Of a stretch of DNA of 38,419 nucleotides, positions 13,001 to 19,992 are shown piece by piece; position 1 is the first letter of the stretch, and every line of letters begins with the position of its first letter. The notes beneath the pieces were generated by a model. It was not told the origin of the DNA and searched no databases. It saw nothing but the letters and a program-made list of their open reading frames with translations. The position numbers were made by a program, and so were the translations under genes. This DNA comes from a virus: IMG/VR virus record IMGVR_UViG_3300030102_004431, positions 1-38,419 of that record, one strand, 5' to 3'.

Positions 13001-16000
13001 ACCCCAACGCGATTCCCGGCAACATCCTTGTTCGCAGTGGGTTCGACCGTGTGCAAGCCTATCAGACCGAAACCATGGGTGATGGCGGTATGATGACCAA
13101 TCCACAAAACCTCGGTCAACTGTTTGATGGGCTGACCGGGCCTTTTGACGCACCTGTGCTGTCCGAGGCAGGCTGGGAGCATATCGACAAGACAGGATTG
13201 GACAGCACCAGCAGCAAGTGGGACGCGGCGACGGGTGACAAGCCTCTGAGCAGTGCGTATGAACTGCACGACCGCACTCTGTTTTTCCACGTCACCAAGA
13301 TGGGGCACAGTCACACCGACCGTTACCCAACGACCTACACGCACAGCGGGGGTCTGCAAAATCAAGCATTGACGGTGTCTTCGTATGCGAGCAGCACTGC
13401 TGTTTTGACCGCATCTGCGTCAATCACAACTGCAATCTTCGACGCCGACTTCGCCACGAAGGAAGTCATGGATGAGGGGTCGGGTAAGCGACGTAGGTTC
13501 CTGCGCCTCGCTACCGTAACAGACAGCGTCGTCGTCTCCTACACAGGCATCAGTGGCGCTACGTTCACAGGAGTGGTTGGCGATATTGACTTCGACCAGT
13601 TCTTGCTCGACAACCCACCTGCTTCGTCCACCATCAACGTCACTCCGTCCTATTACGTGCCTGCCGGTAGCACTCGCTTCTTCGCAGCACGGCGTTTGCG
13701 TGACCACGCAGAGGTCAGCGGCAACAGCCCTGACATGGCGCACACGCATTACCTGAACGGGAACGCTGACACGACAGGCTATGCTCGCTACAGCGTGCCG
13801 CGCATGACACCCATGCCTTACCCGCGTATGGGCCATCACTTCGTCAACGCCACCATGCCTATGCTACCCGGACACTGGGCACATCCTGCCTATCAGGGCC
13901 TCTATTCGGGACATGAAGCGGAGCGACGCGCGACCCTGCGCGACCCTGACTACATTCGTTTGCTGGACCATGCTGACCTTGACGACTCTACCTTTGACGC
14001 CAACGTCTCAGACTACCTTCACCCTCTCAATCCACAAGTCCGCATCGGTAGTCTGACCGCTACACCCAGCGGACCCAGCGACATTCATGGTGGTGGTTTC
14101 ACCTTGATGTTTGAGACGAAGGTGCGCTTCGACGGCTACGGTATTCTTGCATCAAAGGGCACGGCGGGAGACATGAACAAGGCGGGCGGTCATTCGATTG
14201 TGCTGGAGGCTGGTGCGAACTACACGCAAGACAACCACTTCCCCGACCCCGCTGAAGTCGGTGCCTATCAGATTGTCATTCAGCCCAATCTACACGAGGC
14301 GCAGATTGCTGGTTTCCATCACAACAACAGCACGACCACCGCCTTGCCAAACGGCAGCAAACGTGCACTCACAGCCCAGCAGATTCACCTCGTGGTTGGC
14401 ATCAAATATGATAGTGAGCGAGGTGGTTCACCCATCGGTGGAGCGACACTCATTCTTGCCGAGGCGACGTTGGCTGACGTGCGAGGTTGTGAAATCTTCG
14501 TGAACGAGGTCATCCTCGACCACGACCCCGACCACGGCAGTCACTTCACAAACATCCCACCGATGCTGCTCTATAACGCACTGGGTGTGCAGGGTAGTGA
14601 GTCACCGACATTTACACGTCGAACTCAGCCGTATCATCCGGGCATGTTTGAGGACAGCACGCCCGGACATACGCTGAACATCCCGTGGTGGAGCATTTTC
14701 CACAAAGTGGCACCTGACGACTCCTCGTCTACCGGTTTCAGGCATTTGGCGCTTTATCGCATTGACAACTTCTACCAGTTCTGCCGAGCGTCATCGGGCG
14801 CAGTGGCGGCACAACTGACGTTGGCTGGCTACCCCTCCATCAGTCCCGACATCTATTCTGACGTGATGGCCAACGTCTCACTCAGTCCTAAGTGCACCGT
14901 CACTGGTAGCGGTTCAGGCTATATTGAGGTCGATGATGCGTCGTTCTTCCCGAACAAACCAGCCTATGGGGAGCGTCTGCACTACGTTGACGCAAGTGGG
15001 AATGACAAGTTCATCACCTACACTCAACGCAGCGGCACGACTCACAACGCTGCAACGATGAACCAACCTGACCGCTTCGTCACCAGTGCGAGTTCACCCG
15101 GCAACGGAACGGTTTTGCGACTAACGCGACCTTACAGTGAACGTATGACTGAAACGCTGTTCACTCATTCTAAGAGCAGCGTGTTGACCCGTATCATGCC
15201 GCAAATGTTGCCGGGTTCACGCGACACGAACAGCCTCTATACGGCTGACGCGTTCTTGTGCATGTGGCATCACAACCTCGGTCGTCCTCACACATTCTAT
15301 TCTGATGGCAGCCGGACATGGGGTGGCACGACGACAGACCGTGCAATCAACAAGGCTGCGTATAACGGCATGCCTGAGCACTTCGAGACAGTTCATTACC
15401 ACGCGGTGAACTACGCGGCCAGCCATGGTCCGTTCCATCTTGACTTCAAGACGCCAAAACCCGCGCAGCACTTGTCGGGCACCTTCAGTTCGGTCAGCGG
15501 TTCACCCTCTACACTGGTGTTTGGTGCAGACGTTTCAGGCGACGGCTTGGTCGGCAAGGTGTTGTTCACCGATGGACGAGTCATTGGAACAGTCGCATCT
15601 GTTTCAACCACCGACGTCACGTTGACTGGCGACATCCTCTACACCCCCGCTGCTTCAACGACCGTCTACGTTGGTGCGGATGGGTCGGTCGATACGGCGG
15701 CCAACATCCACGCCATGACCGGGTATCAGGCTCAGGGCGGCACTTCAACGATGCTGACTCATTACTGGCCGTGCGGTAGTCGAGGTGGGCCACTGGTCAG
15801 CCGACTCGACGGCTATGCGGCTTGGGCTGCCGGGTGGCATGTGCCTCGCCAATATTCATCCGGTGGCGGTAAGCACTGGGTCGATGACGACGATGATGGC
15901 TCATACGCCGTGTCCAGCGGCTTGAGCGATGGCTCGCTGGTTGCGTCTCGCACCTATCCGTTTGGCTATCGCTTTGGCCTACGCCAACCGTGGAATCGAC

Positions 16001-17916
16001 CGCAGTGGGGCTTCTACGGTATGCGTGCACATCGTGAGGAGGGCCTGTTCAGTGGCTCACCAGCCAACGCCAATTATGCTGTGGGTAATGGCACTGGACC
16101 ATTGGTCGCGTATGAGACTCAGACGTTGACGGCAAAGGGTGGAAGCAACAGCAACCAAACGCTGAAGCCGACATACGCCGGTATCATGGAGCGACAGACC
16201 AACTTCAGTGCCATGCTCGGTCCCGACAAGGCTGAGTGGCAGGTTCGCTACAGCGACGGTCGCCGCATGACTCGCTCATTCGGTTGCCCTGTGCGCACCA
16301 TTCGCAACGGTAGCGGCGCTCCGCGCGATTGGTGGGGTGACAGTGCCGGTTTGGGCATCTCCACGATTGATGCTGCTGTCGGGTATTACCTCGTTGACTG
16401 GTGGGGCAACACGCGTGGTGAAGACATTCGACGTGCCCCGGTGCGAGGCTTTGGGATTCGCCCGGCATGGGACGCAGGTGATGCGTATGAGTATGACCGC
16501 ACCAACGGCCGCACGCCCTACGCTCGGCTCTATAACAACGGCAAACCGATTGTCAACCTCAAGGGTATTGCTGACAGCAGCGGTGACGTGCTGAGCAGTC
16601 CTACCGCCGTCGTGCCTCGCTTTGGCGGTCGAGTCAACAACACAAACAACGGTAGCACCACCACGCTCGTTGACGTCTTCGCCCCCACCAATGCACTGCG
16701 CGTGGGTGATATGGGTGGTGGTCGTGGTGTCCGTTATCCAACGCAGTTTAACGAAGACGTGCTGGTCGAAATCAGCGACGTGTATCAAGCGTCAGGTGTT
16801 GTCTTGTCAGGCAACACCGCTGAGCCTGCCTTTGGCCAAGGACTCATCCGTCCGCTTGATAGTGAGGTGCAACCTGACGAAATCAAGCGCGGCATCAGCC
16901 GCCGTCTTGGTGTTGATGAGGATGGTTTGCTGAAGCCCGATGCCGTCGTCAGCGACCGAGTTGAAAGCATCACTGGCACCAGTGTCCACAAGGACGCGGT
17001 GTCGCGTTCATCCCCTCGCATCGGTATTGACGGTGAGACGACTGAATCGCTGTTCAACGGTGTTTCGACAGACATGGTCGCCATCAACAGCGAAGCCCAC
17101 AGCCTGCACACTGACCTCGGTGTGGGGCAGCGAATTGTGCTTGAAGGCGGTATGCAGACTGGCTCACAGACGCTTGGCGACTATGACCTGACGGCTCTGT
17201 CCTTTGCTGGTCAACCGCACGGCGGTGTCATGCGATTTACGCACACGAGCAACATCAAACCAAGTGGCGGCACCTATGTCCTTGAGTCACGCTCTTTCGC
17301 TGCGCCGTTTGATGACACAGGATGGGGGCGCTCAGGCTCCGGTAACACCAGCAACCCGTTCCAAACGACAACTGCGACGTCTGCTCCGCACAACCTGACG
17401 GCCACCAAGGTCACGTTCATGCTGCGCCCAGTTCGACTGCTTGACAACCAACACGTTGCTGTCTTCCGCAGTGAGCGCAACGTCGCTGGCTCGACACCTC
17501 AAGACGGTGGCACGGCTTACGGTGCGACTGCGGGTGGAAAATACGGCCTGTTCACGTATGAGGCGACGGACGCGACGTCAACGAACTACGTGCGCACGAC
17601 CATGCCTGACGGCAACGCCCCGTATCACCCAGTCTACTTGATGGAGAGCAGCAGCGATACGGTGCCTGTCTCCAAGGGTCCGAAACTACCCGGCACTGCT
17701 GTCGCTGGTTTCGACAGCGACTCGCTCAAGAGCGTGGTTACACGACTCGTTGTCAGCGAGAACACGCTACAGCACTTCCGTAGCGATGCACCTCGTCGCA
17801 GCCTTTCCAAGAAGGACTTCTCAGTCAAGCCTCGGTTCAGTCAATCGTTGCATAGCAAGGGGCATAAAGGAGATGTGGACTACGGTGCATCAGACCATAG
17901 CGGTGACGCATCATGA
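1075..17916 (+). CDS. Giant 5613-residue tail/adhesin protein with lectin-like domains
   Basis: One uninterrupted frame of 16.8 kb encodes a protein of about 600 kDa. Residues about 8-245 look like a LamG/concanavalin-type jelly roll: it opens with LLFDGVTDSVIIP, then FAIEAWVTP, then LLHLVAGVREGKVVLFVNG, and closes with an IGG...FRGIIESLHI strand. A second similar domain lies at about 4335-4560 (GGGFTLMFETKVRFDGYGILASKG ... IHLVVGIKYD ... EIFVNEVIL). The rest is Gly-, Ser-, Asn-, His- and Trp-rich beta-type sequence without a recognised family. Acidic DxDxDG-like loops near 3589 and 4936 might bind calcium. No signal peptide or membrane segment is evident. Position between a tail protein and the hub and fibre genes suggests a tail-tip or side-fibre adhesin that binds host surface glycans. 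That role is inference; a tape-measure role is less likely because long helical or coiled-coil stretches are absent. Confidence 0.85.
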   Translation: MPIMLQSNHALLFDGVTDSVIIPQGRNSRVGEKSEQGDIVSTNLLGEDLSGERGQGLIGDLFDRGFAIEAWVTPDCGGRVVQKDGQFLLSVGDVDTPGPAVFELNVVSDVGLEKVILRTAVETTAGYDGTVYPVNTFGGVDDAFNRFNSDDDATALTLSQRPLLHLVAGVREGKVVLFVNGVLMASQELSQEFVLNSSNEPVFIGGHGGQFRGIIESLHISSAFSDEMTTRSAPLVNTHTACLMRFEEPISPISGTYTFSSIGSSSGLSTLNIGTTTAASLASALTGKTQTSGTVDFTKTPYSTGDYSVVDFTTSPGTKRTHLVPHVPFNLLINPGAVKRSTMKPNQSPPERVRLLSIDLGAGTALVSSVHLDFVNSTHDSRDVPSLHDGLRPVLHSRSSATGDDYFVVITGDSLIENGSGRPYQPPHFSTQIVDRTGQMVLDEGHFEQHGIVYSDRMATTASDSDNPFAVTWPSTLDASFQVGHSGRHTLNHVQGHHYLRQMADPQEEILDQRIDAADVLTLIYDAASKGIDKQFPMNSRVDYYRELGTLPVLTVVSSSTAYEEVDNGLTGASRDLIAIGGLSGGLRFDPSPFFLKGPVPEDYANVDAELRKHHLRPSATSRIAVLEVSGLSSYGMSPYVEIHYNAIDLTGASMGKTAPMLMVEKTIPAANTLLSGSTYVLDVIETALSSGATLHAPGGVISFGAPSDSAMSQFFASNTLMGDNSEGFESDDELDERFTPQNYSTIVANQPRKPPQNIAASHTTATHESQFNRLVIQQIDAPTETFTNRRAVHTDHTSPSNGQFDVGRTASASNVHEMFDIIDNHAVLSPNVKARYFVQPSNRTRTRQLTYARGAFTRPDDFNVAKVMLLMSPMRLRSVAEDESDEGSRATIVRCVGMNADAMTRNVSEIGSGSPNSHVVKEIEPNAPVVTVTLGGVGQGAYDTKPTFDPSPMARLPYSTRRGYSVYATSARVDLSASPQNFLNVVALNNDTDDLKTWATYPFPKKGRIYLKTGASAEYANKTGVSFHFANASIGSGTYVLSDGREVASFHEWVVGSGLIPQASSLSGTNSDVYPLGEVILGDGHFFAENAADDGTTVNDRMFQSMDNVTHDYQLGTQFASTRALVEIPLFNAQFFENVNEGVLPGPDNSLKLHVDPTMTAHTWNPSPVGRRFPEKAPSDRSARGAYAYAAENSEQVRGATIIHKAEIVSGKYRLRVDKPEIFPAAVTSAGAFSYVTNVVRYRRAFLSNGEWLIYDNDPATDGYLRFEDEDWSTSENFLRDYEVGHSLMTAGGYESEALVPMESDILTSSSAMERRSEYYHDSASVKTQGGNVDYGLRQYVSAVEFKAGPKSNPHANRTVAKRASGTVLSVTPLGTTANFGGLVLLTFSEEDFAKFPKVPVPTDTNNLITFTTGDYHYELTVPSPDGSIRRFIYWGSAANVGLRSSDMTPENLGTSIVVQPVFTALAATTPNYLLATSADFIAGEKATLTKRSFDIGFSVNPLDVALETTLNISDSFRPGGTGVRKSWTVANVASTSSMTVTNTSSLFLQSNTLGLTVKVNDYLYAETNTGSAVTVVRYLGRVTAIADYSASSSLPLTITLDGSMTSATQSNINSEIAGGSLTIHLRVGCHDVMKNDDEAVLNRQWLSPYAQGGLRHGDTVWANMTYNNPHAVEGMFAKSRGVFNEALVWTGFNDGDGSLTTSARTSIPLENFLIGDSCLETAQNYAQHVNKTIELNYTNLGLSTDLAPKVAFVDPYLANEEHARVLLYDVAHDREFVAFQDLHMQVQTSAKVAEIGWQREFTATNIVDSSTEIDLVPYSIGFNGASQHAFLTQIDVAAGFLSQNKYARSTIRSRFMESAYAHDIANHVATSLLNPIASGTAPTNIVKELTNVTRIAQFGKAHGHFVHTGYHKAGPFGNRSLGDSILPRTTDGSAIPYWADKMHAYTRTSFSDTGSFLLKLREHRESVTGASFRDPSTLFDTPDGTRVVPAFLALKGIRSEALNLTTHDEARLQHLKQWTDMDFTRRLTIDLGEVGARIGGTSILAAANEVVRLINQAGAKQGRTHARRPSEQYPGESESLDLTRVGARAADGIRDPASSHINADFAATGSTHDPAVWWDEDKAFESHDKGTHMGYVRAHIGRIVQDTNGNEGFSIVVHSTVPGATGRNFCVWLDNSKGQSRYTPKFLIGHGGRYRTFWCQPDELSGENMHPAPMPLNKHGRPFAPVTTLQGYVVPDDSGVEFKPSSDFAPRGDETSDPVMRAVSMATGSGQSHNTVNTESLEVEGFNTSYVTGLRTGTNAVARVNFGGLTASGVPGFAPDAGKWGFGRKGDVRIAERYGPAKDTSGSSAAATTYSSYVPSTDVREEAIGNAPLYGFRFIDHRGVGHGIRFIYRSMGESFALDETQLPSTIDDEIAVFIDDRDVGQGGFTIGKHMHGVGDATGRFGAAGTNTSLMSWRGNRWNPVPSPSAAYDCNAAYDSSSNKITVTLQAPYNACPHFDVLGYMGFPLSQGLLQLSDPFVDSSMTGSQGHVFSYTHRTREGSSGTHVFHGIQGSTFTPSHTHSGGSVSANSSSVFGTGSINIRALISSTVNWTTLVTDELLAAITAAAINLADPNVDEGVPFDCRDMFASDGRTFGEWGVAEDAIRIRAFNTAGGGIRPLSDFFSASLHRDFAIQSAHVEFGDIEEIEVDNGGISLPSTSRAATDASIDNGLRAECGYLPFTVLQVFTKSKGSNSNTASPVLVDSRNNPVDPDEWHRRLIGYTFTANAGDHVLPRVDNPSVLLLAAEVTSDPIQLTTNQVWHFAQPAGEEGTSISSKTKIASFGSVSNLHVQNGDVLVTSQNGANSKTHLSLVTGTKTSTFPASDPASNAVAQRFGDTARAFRTAGSRVLGSVFSRPMLFFRGGRDSIDHSVPLFFGGGFSGVTLDINDGTKNDYSEFFTHPYAAGPTGVAGVQHANEFLSSYSMLDCNAMMAFFPGTPLLNQHRGNINPPFFNSENMLTPDLKRGAQGHHSDYPAPYSSGVKVQVPIPLVLRFAHPTARYSDHSGTTDSKTTYLIFGPGQAFPFTAQTATPDNSSEPHPGRALTVGNTWSKVPTHTSGKQFLHNHITNSTVGFLPELHSTQVARYRTHWRQTMNWEPAQGKSNATRLLQRPESGRFYGEMFTSNGVLNSGSLADYRTAHPLRHAVFMGFGMASNSDWCFHMDGGYHPGGSWLDNQLTFNPPHPNDNSRVAKSGVAGNELHPSAFRVAAPLANRVLYGSSASFASDTIESDDIELEYIAVDATKCQNGEEMAALLGSAINSFPGAGALKAMGGTFLPSMGTSNRQDRYGWVEVTGVVAYFLSANDTAGNIKTNAIKNNFMTLAFSTQVLAEQVPESGWLRTSADFDNGVDSNNDSAAFAPYHSRIVKLDTSSGQYHVTFYLGSNRIAGSKAFESLKTWKDYLDTGVAAGSETVPDVSGATKVYVWTKAGVHRWDNAGRLEGYSQVHFSGLVDAIDRTRPVGLPGWHGERYSYLNTLAVSGAYSAGLGAWHPSLGFSPFGGSMGCASVLGHLPHIAPMPNSPESGLPNDGSNGAADFPDADTPNGPNYDADEDGDQSYSASFVDGSSNNSPPLTTFDENVHKDLQHAQGVYARAMLVVAHESELALVAKRDRDGIKCVGDWLRSKDASSITLAGTTRWDDRIHGQDRFIATANAGPNIEALIVDDTALPTVSSPTAASGLVASPFNAEFFLHTAVSADTELENAEPCRKPTGDLFLDIDKSIGSFYSASAGAQRNIMDHFYEAGSNNPMGGLWGGNTQKNSYWMGDVNGYEMFKRSPAKNFSIEHIVWKRMDGGSLSLPAMNARGLGAVPWVSRVEGSNAYTTGEKLLGNVRFSFETTNSAMMPIMRAHELGHPQLAVDPPVELRDVLEIPNEEMQFDDMVVVDDTGQTHTLNGGSPLGVVIRAYRSSGERLASGLAPSVAGTGLEPNMTIRLPDPNAIPGNILVRSGFDRVQAYQTETMGDGGMMTNPQNLGQLFDGLTGPFDAPVLSEAGWEHIDKTGLDSTSSKWDAATGDKPLSSAYELHDRTLFFHVTKMGHSHTDRYPTTYTHSGGLQNQALTVSSYASSTAVLTASASITTAIFDADFATKEVMDEGSGKRRRFLRLATVTDSVVVSYTGISGATFTGVVGDIDFDQFLLDNPPASSTINVTPSYYVPAGSTRFFAARRLRDHAEVSGNSPDMAHTHYLNGNADTTGYARYSVPRMTPMPYPRMGHHFVNATMPMLPGHWAHPAYQGLYSGHEAERRATLRDPDYIRLLDHADLDDSTFDANVSDYLHPLNPQVRIGSLTATPSGPSDIHGGGFTLMFETKVRFDGYGILASKGTAGDMNKAGGHSIVLEAGANYTQDNHFPDPAEVGAYQIVIQPNLHEAQIAGFHHNNSTTTALPNGSKRALTAQQIHLVVGIKYDSERGGSPIGGATLILAEATLADVRGCEIFVNEVILDHDPDHGSHFTNIPPMLLYNALGVQGSESPTFTRRTQPYHPGMFEDSTPGHTLNIPWWSIFHKVAPDDSSSTGFRHLALYRIDNFYQFCRASSGAVAAQLTLAGYPSISPDIYSDVMANVSLSPKCTVTGSGSGYIEVDDASFFPNKPAYGERLHYVDASGNDKFITYTQRSGTTHNAATMNQPDRFVTSASSPGNGTVLRLTRPYSERMTETLFTHSKSSVLTRIMPQMLPGSRDTNSLYTADAFLCMWHHNLGRPHTFYSDGSRTWGGTTTDRAINKAAYNGMPEHFETVHYHAVNYAASHGPFHLDFKTPKPAQHLSGTFSSVSGSPSTLVFGADVSGDGLVGKVLFTDGRVIGTVASVSTTDVTLTGDILYTPAASTTVYVGADGSVDTAANIHAMTGYQAQGGTSTMLTHYWPCGSRGGPLVSRLDGYAAWAAGWHVPRQYSSGGGKHWVDDDDDGSYAVSSGLSDGSLVASRTYPFGYRFGLRQPWNRPQWGFYGMRAHREEGLFSGSPANANYAVGNGTGPLVAYETQTLTAKGGSNSNQTLKPTYAGIMERQTNFSAMLGPDKAEWQVRYSDGRRMTRSFGCPVRTIRNGSGAPRDWWGDSAGLGISTIDAAVGYYLVDWWGNTRGEDIRRAPVRGFGIRPAWDAGDAYEYDRTNGRTPYARLYNNGKPIVNLKGIADSSGDVLSSPTAVVPRFGGRVNNTNNGSTTTLVDVFAPTNALRVGDMGGGRGVRYPTQFNEDVLVEISDVYQASGVVLSGNTAEPAFGQGLIRPLDSEVQPDEIKRGISRRLGVDEDGLLKPDAVVSDRVESITGTSVHKDAVSRSSPRIGIDGETTESLFNGVSTDMVAINSEAHSLHTDLGVGQRIVLEGGMQTGSQTLGDYDLTALSFAGQPHGGVMRFTHTSNIKPSGGTYVLESRSFAAPFDDTGWGRSGSGNTSNPFQTTTATSAPHNLTATKVTFMLRPVRLLDNQHVAVFRSERNVAGSTPQDGGTAYGATAGGKYGLFTYEATDATSTNYVRTTMPDGNAPYHPVYLMESSSDTVPVSKGPKLPGTAVAGFDSDSLKSVVTRLVVSENTLQHFRSDAPRRSLSKKDFSVKPRFSQSLHSKGHKGDVDYGASDHSGDAS

Positions 17917-19118
17917 GCCAAGAAGCCATGACCAATGCTGAATATCAGCAGTGGTTGCAGAGGCAAATTGCCTCTACGATGCGGCCGGGGTTCCAAATGA
18001 GTGGGGGCCAGCAATCAACGCTCAATGATTTGTTTGCTGTGCAACCGGTTGACGCTAATCTCAATCAAAGAACATTCGCGAGTGGGGAAAATCCTAACGC
18101 GTGGTGGTTTGACAATCGGTCTCCTGACAGGCAGAGGGCAAAATCAATTGACGAGCACGAGGCGAACCTCAGATATGCCATGAGTTCCTCGGACGGCACA
18201 AGAGTGCCCACCGCCCAACCAGTGGAAAACACGCGCAGACCCGTTGCTATTGTGGAGCAGAGAACCCCGAAAACACTCAGCGGCAGCGACCATGACGGTG
18301 TGAGGCATGCTTGGAAACCTGACCAATACCGTAGGAGTTTCAGACTGGTGGACGATAAAGGAAAAGCGCTGTCTCTCATTGATGATGCTGGCTATAGGCA
18401 ACCGGGACGTGGGCACGAAGACGGGGTTCGAGGTTTCAGCGGTCAAACGCTCGGACCCATGCGCAGAGGGCATTACCGCTCTTTGATGGAGGGGTTAATT
18501 CGTCACGGACACAATGTTCGCTCAGATGACCGCAACGAGATGTCACATCCGTTTCACACCAAGTTCCAGCGAACACTGCCTCCTGACATGACCGTTGAAG
18601 CGAGGATTCGCGACCGCGACAGGAACATTGAGCACTATGGTCAAGGAGAGTATGACCCTTCGGACGTAAATCCAAGAGACGTCTTAATTTACGAGCGTGA
18701 AATCCCACCATCGCCTGAAAACTGGGGCGACCTGAGCGGCCCAACACGCAGCCGATTCCCGCTCTTTGTGCAACACAAAGAGCGTGCGCCTTTTCGTGAC
18801 CACCCCGAATGGGAGGACTCGCAACAAACGCAGTTGTTTGTTCCGAGACGACCAATCGGCGTATCGCCATCCATGTGGGCGGCCACAAGCCCAAGTGAGC
18901 GTAGGAAACAGACTGAGCGCGATTTGAGAGAGCGCGTGGAAAGATGGTTTAGCCGCCAACAGCAGGGGGAGCAGGCGCTACGGCAGGGCGGCGTCTCGCT
19001 GGACGAAACATTGGATTTGGGTTTGTTGCCCGGAATAAGGCAACCACCAATGCCTCGAATGGAGTATGAAACAAACCCTCGCTTCGTAGGTGTTAAATCT
19101 ACACCTGATGTGATGTGA
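17913..19118 (+). CDS. Hypothetical 401-residue protein, weakly acetyltransferase-like core
   Basis: The ATG overlaps the stop of the giant gene (ATGA) and has GGTGA six bases upstream. The N-terminal ~110 residues are low in hydrophobics and look disordered. The middle (about 120-225) includes FRLVDDKGKALSLIDDAG and RRGHYRSLMEGLIRHGHNV followed by SDDRN and a HPFHTKF segment. This pattern of strand, basic turn, long helix, strand, Asn and aromatic helix resembles the acetyl-CoA-binding half of GNAT acetyltransferases, but the match is weak. The C-terminal part is rich in Arg, Pro and Gln. About 21 of roughly 49 arginines use AGA or AGG, far more than in the adjacent giant gene, which suggests a separate origin. 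It could equally be a minor virion protein. Confidence 0.7.
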   Translation: MSQEAMTNAEYQQWLQRQIASTMRPGFQMSGGQQSTLNDLFAVQPVDANLNQRTFASGENPNAWWFDNRSPDRQRAKSIDEHEANLRYAMSSSDGTRVPTAQPVENTRRPVAIVEQRTPKTLSGSDHDGVRHAWKPDQYRRSFRLVDDKGKALSLIDDAGYRQPGRGHEDGVRGFSGQTLGPMRRGHYRSLMEGLIRHGHNVRSDDRNEMSHPFHTKFQRTLPPDMTVEARIRDRDRNIEHYGQGEYDPSDVNPRDVLIYEREIPPSPENWGDLSGPTRSRFPLFVQHKERAPFRDHPEWEDSQQTQLFVPRRPIGVSPSMWAATSPSERRKQTERDLRERVERWFSRQQQGEQALRQGGVSLDETLDLGLLPGIRQPPMPRMEYETNPRFVGVKSTPDVM

Positions 19119-19120
19119 CC

Positions 19121-19966
19121 ATGCGCGTGACCATCTACGAAGTCGGACCTCGTGATGGGCTACAGTCGCTGCCACATGTCGTGCCTGTTGAACAGCGGCG
19201 GCAACTCATTTCATCGCTCTATAACGCAGGCTTGCAGCACGTCGAAGAGGTGTCTTTTGTCCACCCCAAATTGCTACCGCAGATGGCTAATGCAGAGGAC
19301 GTCTACAGCGGTAAGGGCGATGCCCTTGTGCTCAACAAGCGGGGCCATGAGCGAGCCGTCGCTGCGGGTGTTGAGCGCATCAACATCGTGCTTTCGCCTT
19401 GTGAGTCGTTCTGCATCAACAACATGGGTCGCAGGTATGACGAATTGGTGTTGAACTATCGGACGTTTATGCAAGACGTTCCGAAGGACAAGGTGCGTGT
19501 CTACCTATCCATGGCGTTCGGCAGTCCTGACAGCGGCGTGTTTGATGCTCGCACGCTGCGTCGCTGCATCAGCGATGCCAAAATGTTCGGTGACACCATC
19601 GTGTTCGCAGACACCGTCGGCGTGGGCACAGCCAACGACGTTTGGGAAATGTCGCGCTTAGCGCAAGACTACGGTATGCGTCCCGCCTTGCATCTGCATC
19701 ATCGTGGTGACGAGGGTAAGCCGCTCACGCTCGTGCGTGCGGGGATTCTCGCAGGTATCAGCGAGTTTGACGCCAGCATCGGTGGGCTGGGAGGATGCCC
19801 ATTCGCAAGGGGAGGTGGGGCAAACATCGCCACTGAATCATTGGCTCGTCATCTTCACGCTTGGGGTCTTGAGACTGGTCTTGACAGTCGGGCATTGAGG
19901 AGTGCAGCGGCTCTTGCCTTTACCATGAAGCATCCACAGCCGCAGATAACAGAGGCGCACTGCTAA
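19121..19966 (+). CDS. HMG-CoA lyase homologue (HMGL/DRE-TIM family)
   Basis: This 281-residue protein matches hydroxymethylglutaryl-CoA lyase along its length (the family is about 300 residues). That enzyme splits HMG-CoA into acetoacetate and acetyl-CoA using a divalent metal in a TIM barrel. Key residues are present: GPRDGLQ at 9-15 (catalytic Arg11 and metal-binding Asp12), Glu42 or Glu43 before SFVHPKLLPQM, the metal-binding HxH pair His191/His193, the GLGGCPFA loop with catalytic Cys226, and Asn235 before IATE. The residues after HxH differ (HR instead of DT). The protein ends in Cys, as cellular HMG-CoA lyases often have a C-terminal Cys. The ATG at 19121 is preferred; a GTG at 19115 overlapping the upstream stop is possible. 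Genes on either side are virion genes, so this appears to be a viral metabolic gene acting in the host cytoplasm. The related synthases (citramalate, isopropylmalate) lack GPRDGLQ and GGCP. Confidence 0.88.
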   Translation: MRVTIYEVGPRDGLQSLPHVVPVEQRRQLISSLYNAGLQHVEEVSFVHPKLLPQMANAEDVYSGKGDALVLNKRGHERAVAAGVERINIVLSPCESFCINNMGRRYDELVLNYRTFMQDVPKDKVRVYLSMAFGSPDSGVFDARTLRRCISDAKMFGDTIVFADTVGVGTANDVWEMSRLAQDYGMRPALHLHHRGDEGKPLTLVRAGILAGISEFDASIGGLGGCPFARGGGANIATESLARHLHAWGLETGLDSRALRSAAALAFTMKHPQPQITEAHC

Positions 19967-19992
19967 AACGCACCACCGCTTGGGGTGAAGTG

